A stretch of DNA of 43,282 bases, from positions 817,488-860,769 of the forward strand of contig BJOX01000045.1 of assembly GCA_009731375.1 (NCBI GenBank), given 5' to 3'. Within the stretch, counting starts at the first letter, position 1; each line of letters opens with the position of its first letter. The stretch is from Paulinella micropora (lineage: Eukaryota > Cercozoa > Imbricatea > Euglyphida). A model generated the notes under the pieces. It was not told the origin of the DNA, did not search any database, and saw nothing but the letters and a program-made list of their open reading frames with translations. The position numbers were made by a program, and so were the translations under genes. Shown in pieces: positions 27,749-40,413 of the stretch.

Positions 27749-29270
27749 TTAACATGACCTTACAACCCGATTCATGAGCCCATAGATGAGAGCTAGTGCA
27801 GAGAAAGCAAGCAAGATGATCGCCATAGAGCGTGCATTGGAGCCTCCAGTGCTATATGATACCGCCACACCCTCAAACAGAAACAGGGGCATACCATGGT
27901 GATTAAGCAAGTTAGCCAATGCACAATTTGCACAGTGTCCGGTTACTTGGATGCAGATCTGGGGAAGGTCTTCCAGCAAATTGGTCACAAGGCCCAGCGA
28001 CTTGGCCCAGAGCACATCCTTCTTCCGGAGGGGTGCAGAGGTGAAACAACCGGGATTGCAAAGTCGTTAGTAGTTCCGAGTTGAGTGCGCTGAGGGCCAA
28101 GGCCAGAGTGGTGACTGCCTGGTTTTCCTTAGTCCAGGCAAGGAATTTTTCATTAGCGATGCGCTGGCTCCGCATGAATGCCAACGTCACCACCACATTC
28201 ACTAGCAGATGCAAGACAATGAAAACCAGGGTTGGCACTAGCAACCTGTGCAGAGCCGGATCTTCAGCAGCAGTCAGAGAGTTAGCAAAGAATGCATCGC
28301 TGAGGAAATCTAGAAAAGTGACGGGGAATAAAGAAAGGATATCGGCCTTTGCCTGCGGAAAACAAGCACGGTTAACAAAGTATCCCAGCAAAGCTAGCGT
28401 GGCCATACTCCCAGCTGTGATAAGCAAGTAAGTATCAACGGAAGAATCTTCGGCCGCGAGCTCTAGCGCTGACCCACATGTCTGTGTGTCCTCAAATGTT
28501 GTCCCACTACAAACCCGACCAGTTTGGAACTCGTTGATATCAGGGTTGCACGAATAGTTATTTCCTCCATTACCGCATTCAATGCACAACTGCGTGTCTA
28601 TGAACTCCAGACCTAAGCAGACAGAACCACTCAGACGCCAGCCTCGTGAACACTCGTACAGAGAATCCACTCCACGAGTAGCACACTTGGAGCAGACATG
28701 TGTATCTGCGACACCGCTCCCATTACACAGCATACCGCTGTTGTATTCTCTGGCGGCACAGGACGCGCAGTCGGAGCAAGATTGAGTATCGCTGACTGAC
28801 GTGCCTGTGCATGCCTGGCCTGAGTTATATCGTCCTTGCGCACAGATGTATTGGAAGTTGACGTCGCGGTTGCTGCATAAGGTGCATGTCTGCGAATCTA
28901 CGGTGCCGGTACCAGGGCAGGCAGTTCCAGCCTTATAATACCCAGCGCCGCACGAATAACTGGCACCGCCATTGCTGCAGTCGCTACAGGTATGTGTATC
29001 CGTAGTACCGCTCCCATTGCAGCGCATGCCGCTGTTGTATTGTCCGATGGCACAGGACGCGAAGTCAGAGCAAGATTGAGTATCGCTGACCGACGTGCCT
29101 GTGCATGCCTGACCAGACTTATATCGTCCTTGTGTGCAGATGTAAGTCTTGCCACCGTTGCCACACTCTCCGCATGCTTGAGTGTCTTGAATGCCCTGTC
29201 CCGAGCAAGGTGTCCCGGTCCGTATATACCCTTGAGGGCAGGTATAGTCCACCCCTCCAAATGCACACGG
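27749..29270 (-). CDS. receptor-like protein exon 2: Cys-rich repeats and membrane domain
   Basis: Begins after a T-rich acceptor (TTGTTTGCAG) in phase with exon 1. About eight repeats of ~36 residues follow, each of the form C-X2-C-X(2)GG-X-Y-X-C-X6-G-X2-C-X-G-X5-DTQ-X-C. Then come six hydrophobic segments: LLITAGSMATLALLGYFV, LSLFPVTFLDFLSDAFF, LLVPTLVFIVLHLLVNVVV, AVTTLALALSALNSELL, KSLGLVTNLLEDLPQICIQV, and MAIILLAFSALALIYGLM. The LLEDLPQ word sits within the fifth segment and recalls the EDxPQ motif of XK-related membrane proteins; this is only a resemblance. A frame break at about 28030-28045 separates segments four and five, and a stop lies at 27749-27751. Confidence 0.7.
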
Positions 29271-29340
29271 CTGCAAACAAGGCACAGAGAAAATACGATA
29301 CACATAAAGAGTCCCTCCTTCTGCGGTCGCTTGGGATCTC

Positions 29341-29412
<72 letters not shown>

Positions 29413-29615
29413 TTTTCTTCGTGGTGGACCTTTGTCCACTTCTGACACTCTCTGCCATACATTCACTTCATTGTAATATGTACAACACAAAGACTGGTGC
29501 AGTGATAATGAAACACCGGTTCACACATAGCTTCTTCTCCTCTTATTCATGTTATTTCAAGGTTTTTTTCTCCTGTCTTTCTTCTTTCCAATAGCCTCCA
29601 TCACCACGTACTTAC
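29271..29615 (-). other. intron of the receptor-like gene with (CT)n
   Basis: Starts GTAAGTACG after an exon end in phase 0 (QQCT) and ends CCTTGTTTGCAG before PCAFGGVDYTC. The repeat pattern continues across the join without loss. A long (CT/GA)n tract at 29343-29407 lies inside. Confidence 0.85.
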
Positions 29616-31291
29616 TGTGCATTGCTGAGTGTCTTTGTTGCTGCTCCCTTGGCACTCTGAGCCAGCAATGAACGTTCCAGCGGGGCAGCGATACGCAAGA
29701 TCCACAGCAGTATTACTGCAGGGAGCACAGCCTTGTGTGTCCACATCGTGAGTGCCATTACAGGCGCTCCCATTTCGGTAGTACAGGCGTGGGCAGGAGT
29801 ATACATTCAGGGCTCCGCCATTCGCGCAGGTCCCACAGCTCTGAGTATCAGACAACGAACGACCATCGCAAGCGACACCCGTTCTGTAAGAACCAATGCC
29901 GCAGTCATACATCTCTCCACCAAATGAGCAGTCCTCACATGTCTCGGTGTCTTCATCGTTAATTCCCCCCAGACAAACACTACCATTCATTCGCTGCCCG
30001 GGCAGGCAGGCATAGGATGCCTGCCCCAGCCCGCAAGCTCGACAGATCTGCGTATCTTCTAGTCCCATGCCTCCACAAACGGAACCGGTCCTGAAGAAGC
30101 GCTGCGGGCAGACGTAGATGGGTCCGCCGTTGCTGCACTGGGTGCAGCTGGAGGTGCTGGCGGAAGATACGAAACGGAAGCCTGGTTCGCAGCCACAGCA
30201 GCGCTGCGCATCGCAGGCAGGCAGGGAGGACAGGCCGCAGGTGGCATCCTCGCGAAAGGTAAAGTTTCCACACAGAGAGGCATCGAACCCAACAGAGGGA
30301 CAAGTGGAAGCCACAAGGATTGAGCGAATGCGGTTAGGGTCCGGACCGGGACCTTTGTCTGCAACAAAGAGCATGACACCGTCCGGAGATATTGTAATAT
30401 CGTCAGGATAAACCATTCTAGCTTGCGTGGCGTTGCCATCCTTGCACCCCCCCTCACTAGGCCCCAGAAGAGTGGACACAGTGCCTGAAGCAAGGTCGAT
30501 GTAACCAACGCGATGTACGGTGCTTCTGTGAAATAGAGAGTGTTGCCGTCCAGAGAGAGTGCCAATGTTGTGAGCTGGGCCGATATGGACCTCGCAATTG
30601 TAGTAACATTGCGTGATGCAAGGTCCGAGGGTTGCATCGTCCGGTGACACCGCTAGTCCACGTGGCCCCAAAAACCTGGCATTTGTACCGACTGCGTCCT
30701 GGTAGCCGGAGCTTCCACAAATGCCAGCCAATGTTGACACGATGCCGACGAGAGAGTCAACGCCCGCACGCAAGCGTGACCATCATTCAAGAAAAGTGTA
30801 TTACCATTATGTGACATTGCGAGCCAGGTAGGGTATTCAAACCAAGCTTGTGCGGCGGCGCCATCCCGATATCCTTGTGTGCCGTCCCCTGCAACAGTGA
30901 CGACAACAGCTTCAGCGAGCTTGAGCGCCCGTATGAGACGGCCAACTCTTTCTGCTGTGAAGACTGTCCCTCCATCACGCGACAACGCCAAGCCCCACAA
31001 ACCCAAAAATCGAGCTTCTGACGCACTCCCGACCAGATATTCCCTGGGAAACGCCTGCTGCTTTGTCAAGGTCGAGACAACGCCTGAGGCCAAATCCAAG
31101 GCGCGGAGGCAACCACAGCAATTGTCGGACACAAAGAGGGTACGGCCCTTGGGCGACACCACTAAGCCAGAGATGCAAAGAAGCTCAGCAGTGAAACTTT
31201 CAGAACACTTCCCTACCAAAGTCGCTACATCTCCGGGCATGCGTAACAGACTCGCAGCGACCGAAGCCAGAAGAAAAAACGACAGAATCAT
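29616..31291 (-). CDS. receptor-like protein exon 1: signal peptide, NHL propeller, Cys-rich repeats
   Basis: ATG at 31289-31291 opens a signal peptide (MILSFFLLASVAASLL). NHL-type propeller repeats follow, each with a 'V.TVAG.G..GY.DG...A.F..P..LA.S..G..LF..D.....R.L' pattern: about 31200-31070, 31020-30770, 30760-30600 and 30480-30330. From 30240 come CXXC-rich sequence and five Cys-rich 'DTQ' repeats that continue into exon 2. NHL repeats usually mediate protein or ligand binding; with the signal peptide and C-terminal membrane segments the product is expected at the cell surface, N-terminus outside. Frame changes at about 30745, 30630 and 30515, all within the propeller, mean this copy is either a young pseudogene or carries consensus errors. 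Confidence 0.75.
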
Positions 31292-31405
31292 AGCAGCAAT
31301 TCCCCTACACGATTGAATTATAAAGCAAACCAAAAAAATAATATGTGACGTCGTGAGAAAGTTTTGGGGGGGGGGGGGGGGGGGGGGGGGGAATTNNNNN
31401 NNNNN
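31292..31405. other. gene upstream region, G run and gap
   Basis: Minus-strand upstream region of the receptor-like gene, with a TATAA word about 25 bases before the ATG. It is cut short by a run of G (31366-31391) and a 10-base gap (31396-31405), so no promoter can be judged. Confidence 0.5.
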
Positions 31406-31429
31406 TGACTCTTCTTCCTCTGACATAAC

Positions 31430-31562
31430 ATACATGCATACATACATACATACATACATACACAGTTTGCATACATTACATGCATACATACATACATGCA
31501 TACATACATACATGAATACATACATACATGCATACATACATACATGCATACATACATACATA
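31430..31562. repeat. (CATA)n microsatellite
   Basis: ACATACATACATGCATAC-type array with CATG interruptions. Confidence 0.95.
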
Positions 31563-31670
31563 CAATCCAACACAAGCTCACAATACAACACAGACATGAA
31601 ACACACTACAAAGCATAATTTGAAACATAACACAAAACAACACAGCGCAGACACACAACACAACACTCAA

Positions 31671-31704
31671 GGTAGTAGTAGTAGTAGTAGTAGTCGTAGT
31701 AGTC

Positions 31705-31761
<57 letters not shown>

Positions 31762-32162
31762 TGAAGAGGAGGAGGAGGAGGGGCCTTGGAGCAGGGGGCC
31801 TAGGAGGAGGAGGACGAGGACGAGGAGAATACCTAGGAGGACGAGGAAGAGGAGACGGAGAGGCGGCGCTGTAGCTAGGAGGAGGAGGGGGAGGAGGAGG
31901 CTCAAGGAGGTGGAGGAAGACGAGGAAGAGGAGAAAGAGGAGAAAGAAGAAGAAGAAGAAGAAGAAGAAGAAGAAGAAGAAGAAGAAGAAGAAGAAGAAG
32001 AAGAAGAAAGGAGAGAGAAGTCCCAGAGGAGAAATGACAAGCAAAGGAAAGCAAAGCAAAGGCAGGTGCAAAGGCAAACGTATAAGCTAGATAGGTAGGT
32101 AGGTAGGTAGGTAGGTAGGTTGTGGTTGCGGTGGTTGTGGTGGTTGTGTCTGTGTGTGTGTG
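31671..32162. repeat. composite (TAG)n, (AGG)n, (AAG)n, (TAGG)n array
   Basis: TAG units to about 31760, then AGG/CGAGG-rich purine sequence to 31915, AAG units at about 31945-32008, TAGG units at about 32091-32120. Then a short GTTGTGGTGG stretch. Nothing coding. Confidence 0.9.
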
Positions 32163-32163
32163 T

Positions 32164-32195
<32 letters not shown>

Positions 32196-32471
32196 TNNNN
32201 NNNNNNNNNNNNNNNNNNNNNNNNNNNNNNNNNNNNNNNNNNNNNNNNNNNNNNNNNNNNNNNNNNNNNNNNNNNNNNNNNNNNNNNNNNNNNNNNNNNN
32301 NNNNNNNNNNNNNNNNNNNNNNNNNNNNNNNNNNNNNNNNNNNNNNNNNNNNNNNNNNNNNNNNNNNNNNNNNNNNNNNNNNNNNNNNNNNNNNNNNNNN
32401 NNNNNNNNNNNNNNNNNNNNNNNNNNNNNNNNNNNNNNNNNNNNNNNNNNNNNNNNNNNNNNNNNNNNNNN
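32163..32471. other. G run followed by a 275-base gap
   Basis: About 31 consecutive G, then unknown bases 32197-32471. Confidence 0.95.
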
Positions 32472-32744
<273 letters not shown>

Positions 32745-32928
32745 TAACCATTATCATAATAATAGAAATATCATATTACCATCCCTATCTTCCCTTCTTT
32801 TCCCCCCGTAATATGATATCTCTTCCTATCTTCTCGAATTCATCATTCTTTTATACCAATCATGACCCATGGTTGGGGGGATAGCAATAGTAAGCGAAGC
32901 TAACGATTACTGCTATGAGCCATCTAGT

Positions 32929-33018
32929 TAAATTTATAGTTCTTGAGCTAACAATTTGTATGAATGGCCAGAGGTCACTAGCACTTGTACAAGTAATTTC
33001 ATTAAATTGAAGGCCTAG
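32929..33018 (+). repeat. TAG-associated motif, copy 2
   Basis: GCCATCTAGTTAAAT...CTTGAGCTAACAATTTG...GGCCAGAGGTCACTAG...CTTGTACAAG...GAAGGCCTAG, then (TAG)n. The longest match to copy 4, including the upstream CCATCTAGTTAAAT word. Confidence 0.85.
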
Positions 33019-33045
33019 TACTAGTAGTAGTACTAGTAGCAGTAC

Positions 33046-33114
<69 letters not shown>

Positions 33115-33278
33115 CTAACGATTTGTATTGATGACCAGATGTTATTAGTACTTGTACAAGTAACTTCATGAAACAGGCCTAGTAGTAGTAGCAGTAGTAG
33201 TAGAAGTAGTAGTAGTAGTAGTAGTTAGCAGTTAGTAGTAGTAGTAGTAGTAGTAGTAGCAGTAGTAGCAGTAGTAGC

Positions 33279-33336
<58 letters not shown>

Positions 33337-33421
33337 AGTAGTAGTAAGTAGTAGTAAGTAGTAGTAAGTAGTAGTAAGTAGTAGTAAGAAGTAGTAAGAA
33401 GTAGTAAGAAGTAGCAGTAGC

Positions 33422-33503
<82 letters not shown>

Positions 33504-33557
33504 AGTGGTAGTAGTAGTAGTAAGTGGTAGTAGTAAGTGGTAGTAGTAAGTGGTAGC

Positions 33558-33600
<43 letters not shown>

Positions 33601-33670
33601 CTAGTAGTAGTACTAGTAGTAGTAGTAGTACTAGTAGTAGTAAGTAGTAGCAGTAGTAGTAGTAGTAGTA

Positions 33671-33768
<98 letters not shown>

Positions 33769-33814
33769 TAGTAGTAGTAGTAGTAGTACTAGTACTAGTA
33801 GTAGTAGTAGCAGC

Positions 33815-33870
<56 letters not shown>

Positions 33871-33878
33871 TAGTAGTG

Positions 33879-33927
<49 letters not shown>

Positions 33928-33930
33928 CAG
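33017..33930. repeat. (TAG)n array
   Basis: Almost continuous TAG repeats with AAGTAG, AAGTGG and TACTAG interruptions that themselves repeat (for example five AAGTAGTAG units at 33335-33390). It encloses motif copy 3. Confidence 0.95.
33114..33182 (+). repeat. TAG-associated motif, copy 3
   Basis: GCTAACGATTTGTATTGATGACCAGATG...CTTGTACAAGTAACTTCATG...AGGCCTAG with TAG repeats on both sides. Confidence 0.85.
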
Positions 33931-34095
33931 TATATTATATATATATATATAATATATATATATATGTATATTACCTTTTTATGTCATTTCATTTTTACTT
34001 TTATTTCTTCTGTATTTTATTTTTATTTTATTTTCATACTTTCAATCTATTTTTACTTTCATTTCAATATTATTAATAACTTGAGAAGTAGGTCA
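33931..34095. other. TA tract and T-rich spacer
   Basis: (TA)n at about 33931-33966, then T-rich sequence without features. Confidence 0.6.
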
Positions 34096-34200
34096 CCATC
34101 TAGTTAAATCAATAGCTCTTGAGCTAACGATTTGTATGGATGACCAGAGGTTAAATCTAAACTTCATTAAATCGAAGGGCCTAGGCCTAGTAGTAGTAGT
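34096..34200 (+). repeat. TAG-associated motif, copy 4
   Basis: CCATCTAGTTAAATCAATAG, CTTGAGCTAACGATTTG, GATGACCAGAGGT and ATCGAAGGGCCTAGGCCTAG, then six TAG units. The CACTAGTACTTGTACAAG middle part is missing in this copy. Confidence 0.85.
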
Positions 34201-34229
34201 AGTAGTAAGAGTGGAGGCAGAACGTATTA

Positions 34230-34664
34230 AATGAGTAGACATACATACATATACATACATACATACATACATACATACATACATACATTCATACATACAT
34301 ACATACATAACATACATACATATATACATACATACATACATACATACATGCATGCATACGTACGTGCGTACATAAATACATAAAACACACACATACATAC
34401 GCTTATTTGCAAATATAACAAACATACATCGACATACATGCATAGACACACCTAGAGACGGACAACAGATAGACAGACAGACAGACAGACAAGAAGGCAA
34501 GATAGATAAGATAGATAAGATCGATAACATAGATAAGATAGATAAGATAGATAAGATAAACAGCAACTTGTCTAACCGAAAGCAGATACACACACAGACA
34601 TAGACGTAGACACAGACAAAGACACGGACACACACACACACACACACAAAACACTCTCTCTGTC

Positions 34665-34734
<70 letters not shown>

Positions 34735-34764
34735 ACGTATATTATATATATATATATGTATATG
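34230..34764. repeat. composite microsatellites: (CATA)n, (ACAG/GATA)n, (CA)n, (CT)n, (TA)n
   Basis: CATA to about 34400, ACAG/GATAAGATA around 34470-34560, CA around 34590-34650, CT 34655-34731, then TATATA. No coding content; open frames here are simple-sequence artefacts. Confidence 0.9.
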
Positions 34765-34890
34765 TATGTATGTATTGAAATATACCTTTCCCCTAATTTT
34801 TTTTTTCTCCATATCATCGCACAGCCTTATGAACTATTTACACCAGGCTGGCGCGAACGGTTTACTTATGCATCCCGCATCCTCACCTTT

Positions 34891-34941
<51 letters not shown>

Positions 34942-35256
34942 CTCTCTCTCTCTTCTCCTTATTATCTCATGTTTAAACATGCTTCTCCTTATGTTCTCAT
35001 GTGTAAACATGGGTAAAAGGTCGCGCCTGACGGCGCTCCCAGAAAGGTCTCTCTCATCTCACCTTTCACACTATCTATTACCACTTTTCCCTACATTTTC
35101 ACGGAAATCTCTACATAATTTTCCCTTCCCTTGCTTTCAGGTTCTCCCACCAAAAATATTTTGTTTATTTTCGACAAACCCCAAATTCCAGCCACTCCTC
35201 AATGGAAGTTAGGGGTTGGTGTCATCCGATGGATGGCCAGTGCCACCTACCACCAA
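34765..35256. other. island of unique sequence
   Basis: Includes (CT)n at 34893-34953. At about 35143 a pyrimidine-rich CTTGCTTTCAG is followed by an open plus-strand stretch (GSPTKNILFIFDKPQIPATPQWKLG) that might be an exon, but it runs into a (TTC)n tract. I assign nothing. Confidence 0.4.
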
Positions 35257-35264
35257 GCAACACT

Positions 35265-35516
35265 GGTCTTCTTCTTCTTCTTCTTCTTTTTCTTCTTCTT
35301 CTTCTTCTTCTTCTTCTTCTTCTTCTTCTTCTTCTTCTTCTTCTTCTTCTTCTTCGGATGGCCACGTAACTCACCTTCATGCGCAAGAATCGGGGTTGAG
35401 CATGCATGTATGCATGTATGTATGTATGTATGTATGTATGTATGTATGTAGCACCGTTCTCGTCACTCACACTTATCACATAGATAGGTAGACCTGTGGC
35501 CCGGCCTGTTTTGCCT

Positions 35517-35588
<72 letters not shown>

Positions 35589-35684
35589 TTCTCTCTCCCT
35601 CTCTCTCTCCCTCTCCCTCTTCACTCCATAACACCTCATTCCCTCAGGTTCATACCTTGATGCAGGTCCCTTCACAAACAACTT

Positions 35685-35723
<39 letters not shown>

Positions 35724-35730
35724 CGCGCGT
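35265..35730. repeat. (TTC)n, (TGTA)n and (CT)n arrays
   Basis: TTC units about 35270-35355, TGTA 35404-35449, CT 35520-35625 and 35688-35721. Confidence 0.95.
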
Positions 35731-35995
35731 AAAGGGTAACGATACGTTAATCATATTTTCATGCTTATTCTTTCACCACACATGAAAGTTATGGGCGGTG
35801 GGGAGCGCATGCCATCAGCACGTTTGAGCTTTCAAAGATGCCCCTGTCATCCTTATTTCGGATCGTATCTCACACCTGCCATTTGAAATAAGCGTCCCAT
35901 ACGCATCCCTTATACCGGAATCGAGTCAAAGTACTCGATCGTATTCCGATGTTACATATTCTACCTGTATTCTTACTATATTTATAAATCATATT
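35731..35995. other. unique spacer
   Basis: Non-repetitive, mixed composition, no ORF or RNA gene seen. Confidence 0.4.
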
Positions 35996-36136
35996 CATTC
36001 TTTTCTGTCTATTTCTCTCTTTCTCTTTCTCTTCCCTATTCTTTTCCTTTCTTCTTCTTTTTTTCTTTTTTTTATCCTCTATCTCCTCTTTCTCTCTCTA
36101 TATACATTATTAACGCTTTCTCTCTCTCTCTCTCGA

Positions 36137-36195
<59 letters not shown>

Positions 36196-36312
36196 CCTCT
36201 CCCTCTCTCTCTCTCTCTCTTTCTCTTCCTCTCCCTCTCCCTCTCACTCGCTCTCTCTCTCTCTCTCTCACACACTCGCTCCCCCCCCCCCCCCCCCCCC
36301 CCNNNNNNNNNN

Positions 36313-36347
<35 letters not shown>

Positions 36348-36526
36348 AGACACAGACACAGACACAAACACAAACATAGACACAGACACAGACACACACA
36401 CAGATACACACACAGACACACACAGACACACAGACACACACACACACAGACACACACACAAGATCTCACACACACAGACACACATACACACACACACACG
36501 CACACACATACACACACACATACACA

Positions 36527-36562
<36 letters not shown>
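35996..36562. repeat. (CT)n, C run, gap, (CA)n
   Basis: Pyrimidine-rich to 36280, about 22 C (36281-36302), a 10-base gap (36303-36312), then CA repeats with CAGA variants to 36562. Confidence 0.95.
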
Positions 36563-36564
<2 letters not shown>

Positions 36565-36800
36565 AGTGTTTGAATGTTTGTTGCTCAGAAACTGAAAGTC
36601 GAATCCTTTATTTGCAAAAGCTTCGTGAGACAAACGACGAGGTATATAAAGAAAGATTTGCTGCAATCTGCGAAGATTTGGCGAAATGGGCATATGACAA
36701 GAAATTATCCCACATCTCTGCTTGTCAAGACTTTTCATATGTAAAATTTGAAATAAACAAGGACGTTAAAGCAGTTCCCTTACGGAAACTATACTCCTAA
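36563..36800 (+). CDS. possible terminal exon of an unknown gene
   Basis: Directly after the CA repeat and an ACACAG acceptor-like end, 78 codons stay open to TAA: CSETESRILYLQKLRETND, EVYKERFAAICEDLAKWAYD, then SHISACQDFSYVKFEINKD. Amphipathic helical pattern and balanced composition look like protein, unlike all other frames nearby. No upstream exon can be proposed because of the gap at 36303. Family unknown. Confidence 0.4.
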
Positions 36801-37363
36801 AGACAAACCAGAAGCAGGACTACTGGGATGACTTACTTCAAGCTAAAAATAATCTATACATACTGAAAGTCCAAATCCCCTAATTCTAACTAAACACAAG
36901 TCTCAGGATCCAAGAGCCTCCATTAACAAGGTCGAATCCAAGCGCCCATCCACAATTCGGAATTTCCGAAAAGAAACCTCCATACCTAACCATGCGACCT
37001 ATATGAGTTTATGACAACCTCTAGAGCTTATAAAAGCTCTTTAATGGCTACATGGAAGTCCTTCAGAAAACCCCTCATAACATCAGTATGAAAAGGAGAG
37101 TTTAAGGACCAAGTGTCTAATAAAGATGTCCAATTGATACTAGAAATAGTACCATCAGGAGAAAAAATCGAGCCAAAATATTTCATTTGTAGAGACCTTA
37201 TATAATTAGATTAGAAAAGGCTTTGTTAAAGCGCAGTCATTAAAGAGATACAATTCTGAATGTTCATTTGTTGTGCAAATATTCCACATGGAATATTTAC
37301 AGGAGTACCAAAGCCTCTACCTAGTCTATGATTAAGGCCAAAACGAAGGCAACCTGCAGTTCC

Positions 37364-37366
<3 letters not shown>
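36801..37366 (-). pseudogene. possible coding relic on the minus strand
   Basis: At 37186-37028 a 52-codon minus-strand frame reads MKYFGSIFSPDGTISSI, then WTSLLDTWSLNSPFHTDV, then RGFLKDFHVAIKELL and a TAA. Upstream at 37360-37226 another frame reads [21 protein letters not shown]. The first resembles the YLG-SP-DG type segment seen in some LINE reverse transcriptases, but this is a guess. The rest of the stretch shows nothing. Confidence 0.3.
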
Positions 37367-37430
<64 letters not shown>

Positions 37431-37437
37431 AGGATAG

Positions 37438-37468
<31 letters not shown>

Positions 37469-37476
37469 GATAGATG

Positions 37477-37514
<38 letters not shown>

Positions 37515-37523
37515 CAGATAGAC

Positions 37524-37567
<44 letters not shown>

Positions 37568-37591
37568 CGATAGATAGATAGATAGATAGAT
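37367..37591. repeat. (GATA)n microsatellite
   Basis: About 225 bases of GATA with GACA, GGAT and AAAT variants. Confidence 0.97.
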
Positions 37592-37772
37592 GAGATGTCG
37601 CAAAGGAATGTAGTCCTTGCAAAGGAACGCAGTTTCACATCAAACAATAATTTGTGTACTGTGCATGTGTCCGGGATGGGAATCACGGGTAGACTGTGTT
37701 CTGGAAAAAGAAGAGGAGGAAGGACGTTGAAGAAAAAGGCAATCTAGGAATGGAGAGTGGGAGGATAAGGAA
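37592..37772. other. unique spacer before the large gap
   Basis: No feature seen. Confidence 0.4.
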
Positions 37773-38561
37773 NNNNNNNNNNNNNNNNNNNNNNNNNNNN
37801 NNNNNNNNNNNNNNNNNNNNNNNNNNNNNNNNNNNNNNNNNNNNNNNNNNNNNNNNNNNNNNNNNNNNNNNNNNNNNNNNNNNNNNNNNNNNNNNNNNNN
37901 NNNNNNNNNNNNNNNNNNNNNNNNNNNNNNNNNNNNNNNNNNNNNNNNNNNNNNNNNNNNNNNNNNNNNNNNNNNNNNNNNNNNNNNNNNNNNNNNNNNN
38001 NNNNNNNNNNNNNNNNNNNNNNNNNNNNNNNNNNNNNNNNNNNNNNNNNNNNNNNNNNNNNNNNNNNNNNNNNNNNNNNNNNNNNNNNNNNNNNNNNNNN
38101 NNNNNNNNNNNNNNNNNNNNNNNNNNNNNNNNNNNNNNNNNNNNNNNNNNNNNNNNNNNNNNNNNNNNNNNNNNNNNNNNNNNNNNNNNNNNNNNNNNNN
38201 NNNNNNNNNNNNNNNNNNNNNNNNNNNNNNNNNNNNNNNNNNNNNNNNNNNNNNNNNNNNNNNNNNNNNNNNNNNNNNNNNNNNNNNNNNNNNNNNNNNN
38301 NNNNNNNNNNNNNNNNNNNNNNNNNNNNNNNNNNNNNNNNNNNNNNNNNNNNNNNNNNNNNNNNNNNNNNNNNNNNNNNNNNNNNNNNNNNNNNNNNNNN
38401 NNNNNNNNNNNNNNNNNNNNNNNNNNNNNNNNNNNNNNNNNNNNNNNNNNNNNNNNNNNNNNNNNNNNNNNNNNNNNNNNNNNNNNNNNNNNNNNNNNNN
38501 NNNNNNNNNNNNNNNNNNNNNNNNNNNNNNNNNNNNNNNNNNNNNNNNNNNNNNNNNNNNN
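37773..38561. other. assembly gap, 789 unknown bases
   Basis: Run of N. The right edge is inside a GATA array. Confidence 1.
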
Positions 38562-38707
<146 letters not shown>

Positions 38708-39350
38708 CATCCGTGAAAACAGAGTCCGTTGGTTGCTAATTTTTTGCCTCAAAAACATGCGTTGTTACGGTATTTTTTGCTGCAGCGGACAAGCTTTTTG
38801 CCATTATCGATGTGCTCGGAGCGCTTCTGCTGCCAAAATCTTAAAACCCAATCCCAGAAAATAGAGGCTTCTGGTTTGTCTTCGCCTTGTGCGACTGTGA
38901 CCACCATCACGTGGGACCTTGGCGTTGCTTGAACCAAAGAAGTGCAAATGCAAAATCGTTCACGCGTTCGTGCTTTTTTCGTTTGTCACAATATGTTTGT
39001 CAAGCAACATTCGTCTGCTGATTCGCACAGCCGTGCAGTGCAAAAAAAAGACATCAAGTAACTTCAGCCACATGTGCCTCTGTATTAGAAACTTTATATT
39101 CTCGAATGGGATTCTTCTTTGACAAAGGCGAGGAGGAGAAAGGGACCGCCGAATCGTAATACTTCCATCCACATAGACTCTGCATCTCATTATCCATATT
39201 CTCCCTGACCCCCCCCCACTACCCACACCGTGCACAACACCTCCACAGATATAAAGAAGCTTACACAGACGTACATACCTACACAGTTATCTGTACATAG
39301 CATACCTAACAAACGCACATTACACACATTACCATTAGTACTCATATTAC
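38708..39350. other. unique spacer
   Basis: Mixed-composition sequence without a convincing ORF. From about 39250 it grades into ACATAC-rich sequence. Confidence 0.4.
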
Positions 39351-40246
39351 CATAAAACGTGCATATTTAACATAATATCACCTACATAACATTCTATACA
39401 CAACCTACATAACATACATGACATACATAACATACATAACATACATAACATACAAGTCTCATACATACAGACATAACAGACATAACAGACATAACAGACA
39501 TGACGGACATGACAGACATAACATACATAACATACAAGCATACGTGACATCCATAACATCCATAACATCCATAAACATGCATAACATGCAGAAACATGCA
39601 TAACATACCTAACTACCTAAAAGACCTAACATATCTAACATACCTTACATACCCAACATGACTAATATAATATACCTATCATATATAAGATACATAAGAT
39701 ACATCATAAGACGCATAAGATACAGAAGATACATAAGATACATAAGATACATAAGATGCATTGTACATAATATACATAAGATACAGAAGACATATAAGAT
39801 ACATAGCATACATTACATAACATGCATAACATACATAAAATACAACATGCATACATGCATAACATGTATAACATGCAATAGCATGTATAACATGCATAAC
39901 CTACATAACCTATATAACCTACATTAACATGACATACATAACAACTACTATATACATATATACATACATACATACATACATACATACATGCATACATACA
40001 TACATACATACATACATATAAACCTACATGTATACATGCATGCATACATACATACATTCATACATACATACATACACACATACAGACATGCATACATACA
40101 TACATACACACACCGTAATTATATACTTACATACATACATGCATACATGCATGCATACATACATACATACATACATACATACAACAAACACATACATACA
40201 TGCATGCATACATACATACACACATGCATACATACATACATATACG

Positions 40247-40280
<34 letters not shown>

Positions 40281-40382
40281 CATATGTATATACATACATA
40301 TGTACATACATACATACAAACATACATACATACATACATACATACAGACATGCATACATGCGTACATATATGCATACATACA

Positions 40383-40413
<31 letters not shown>

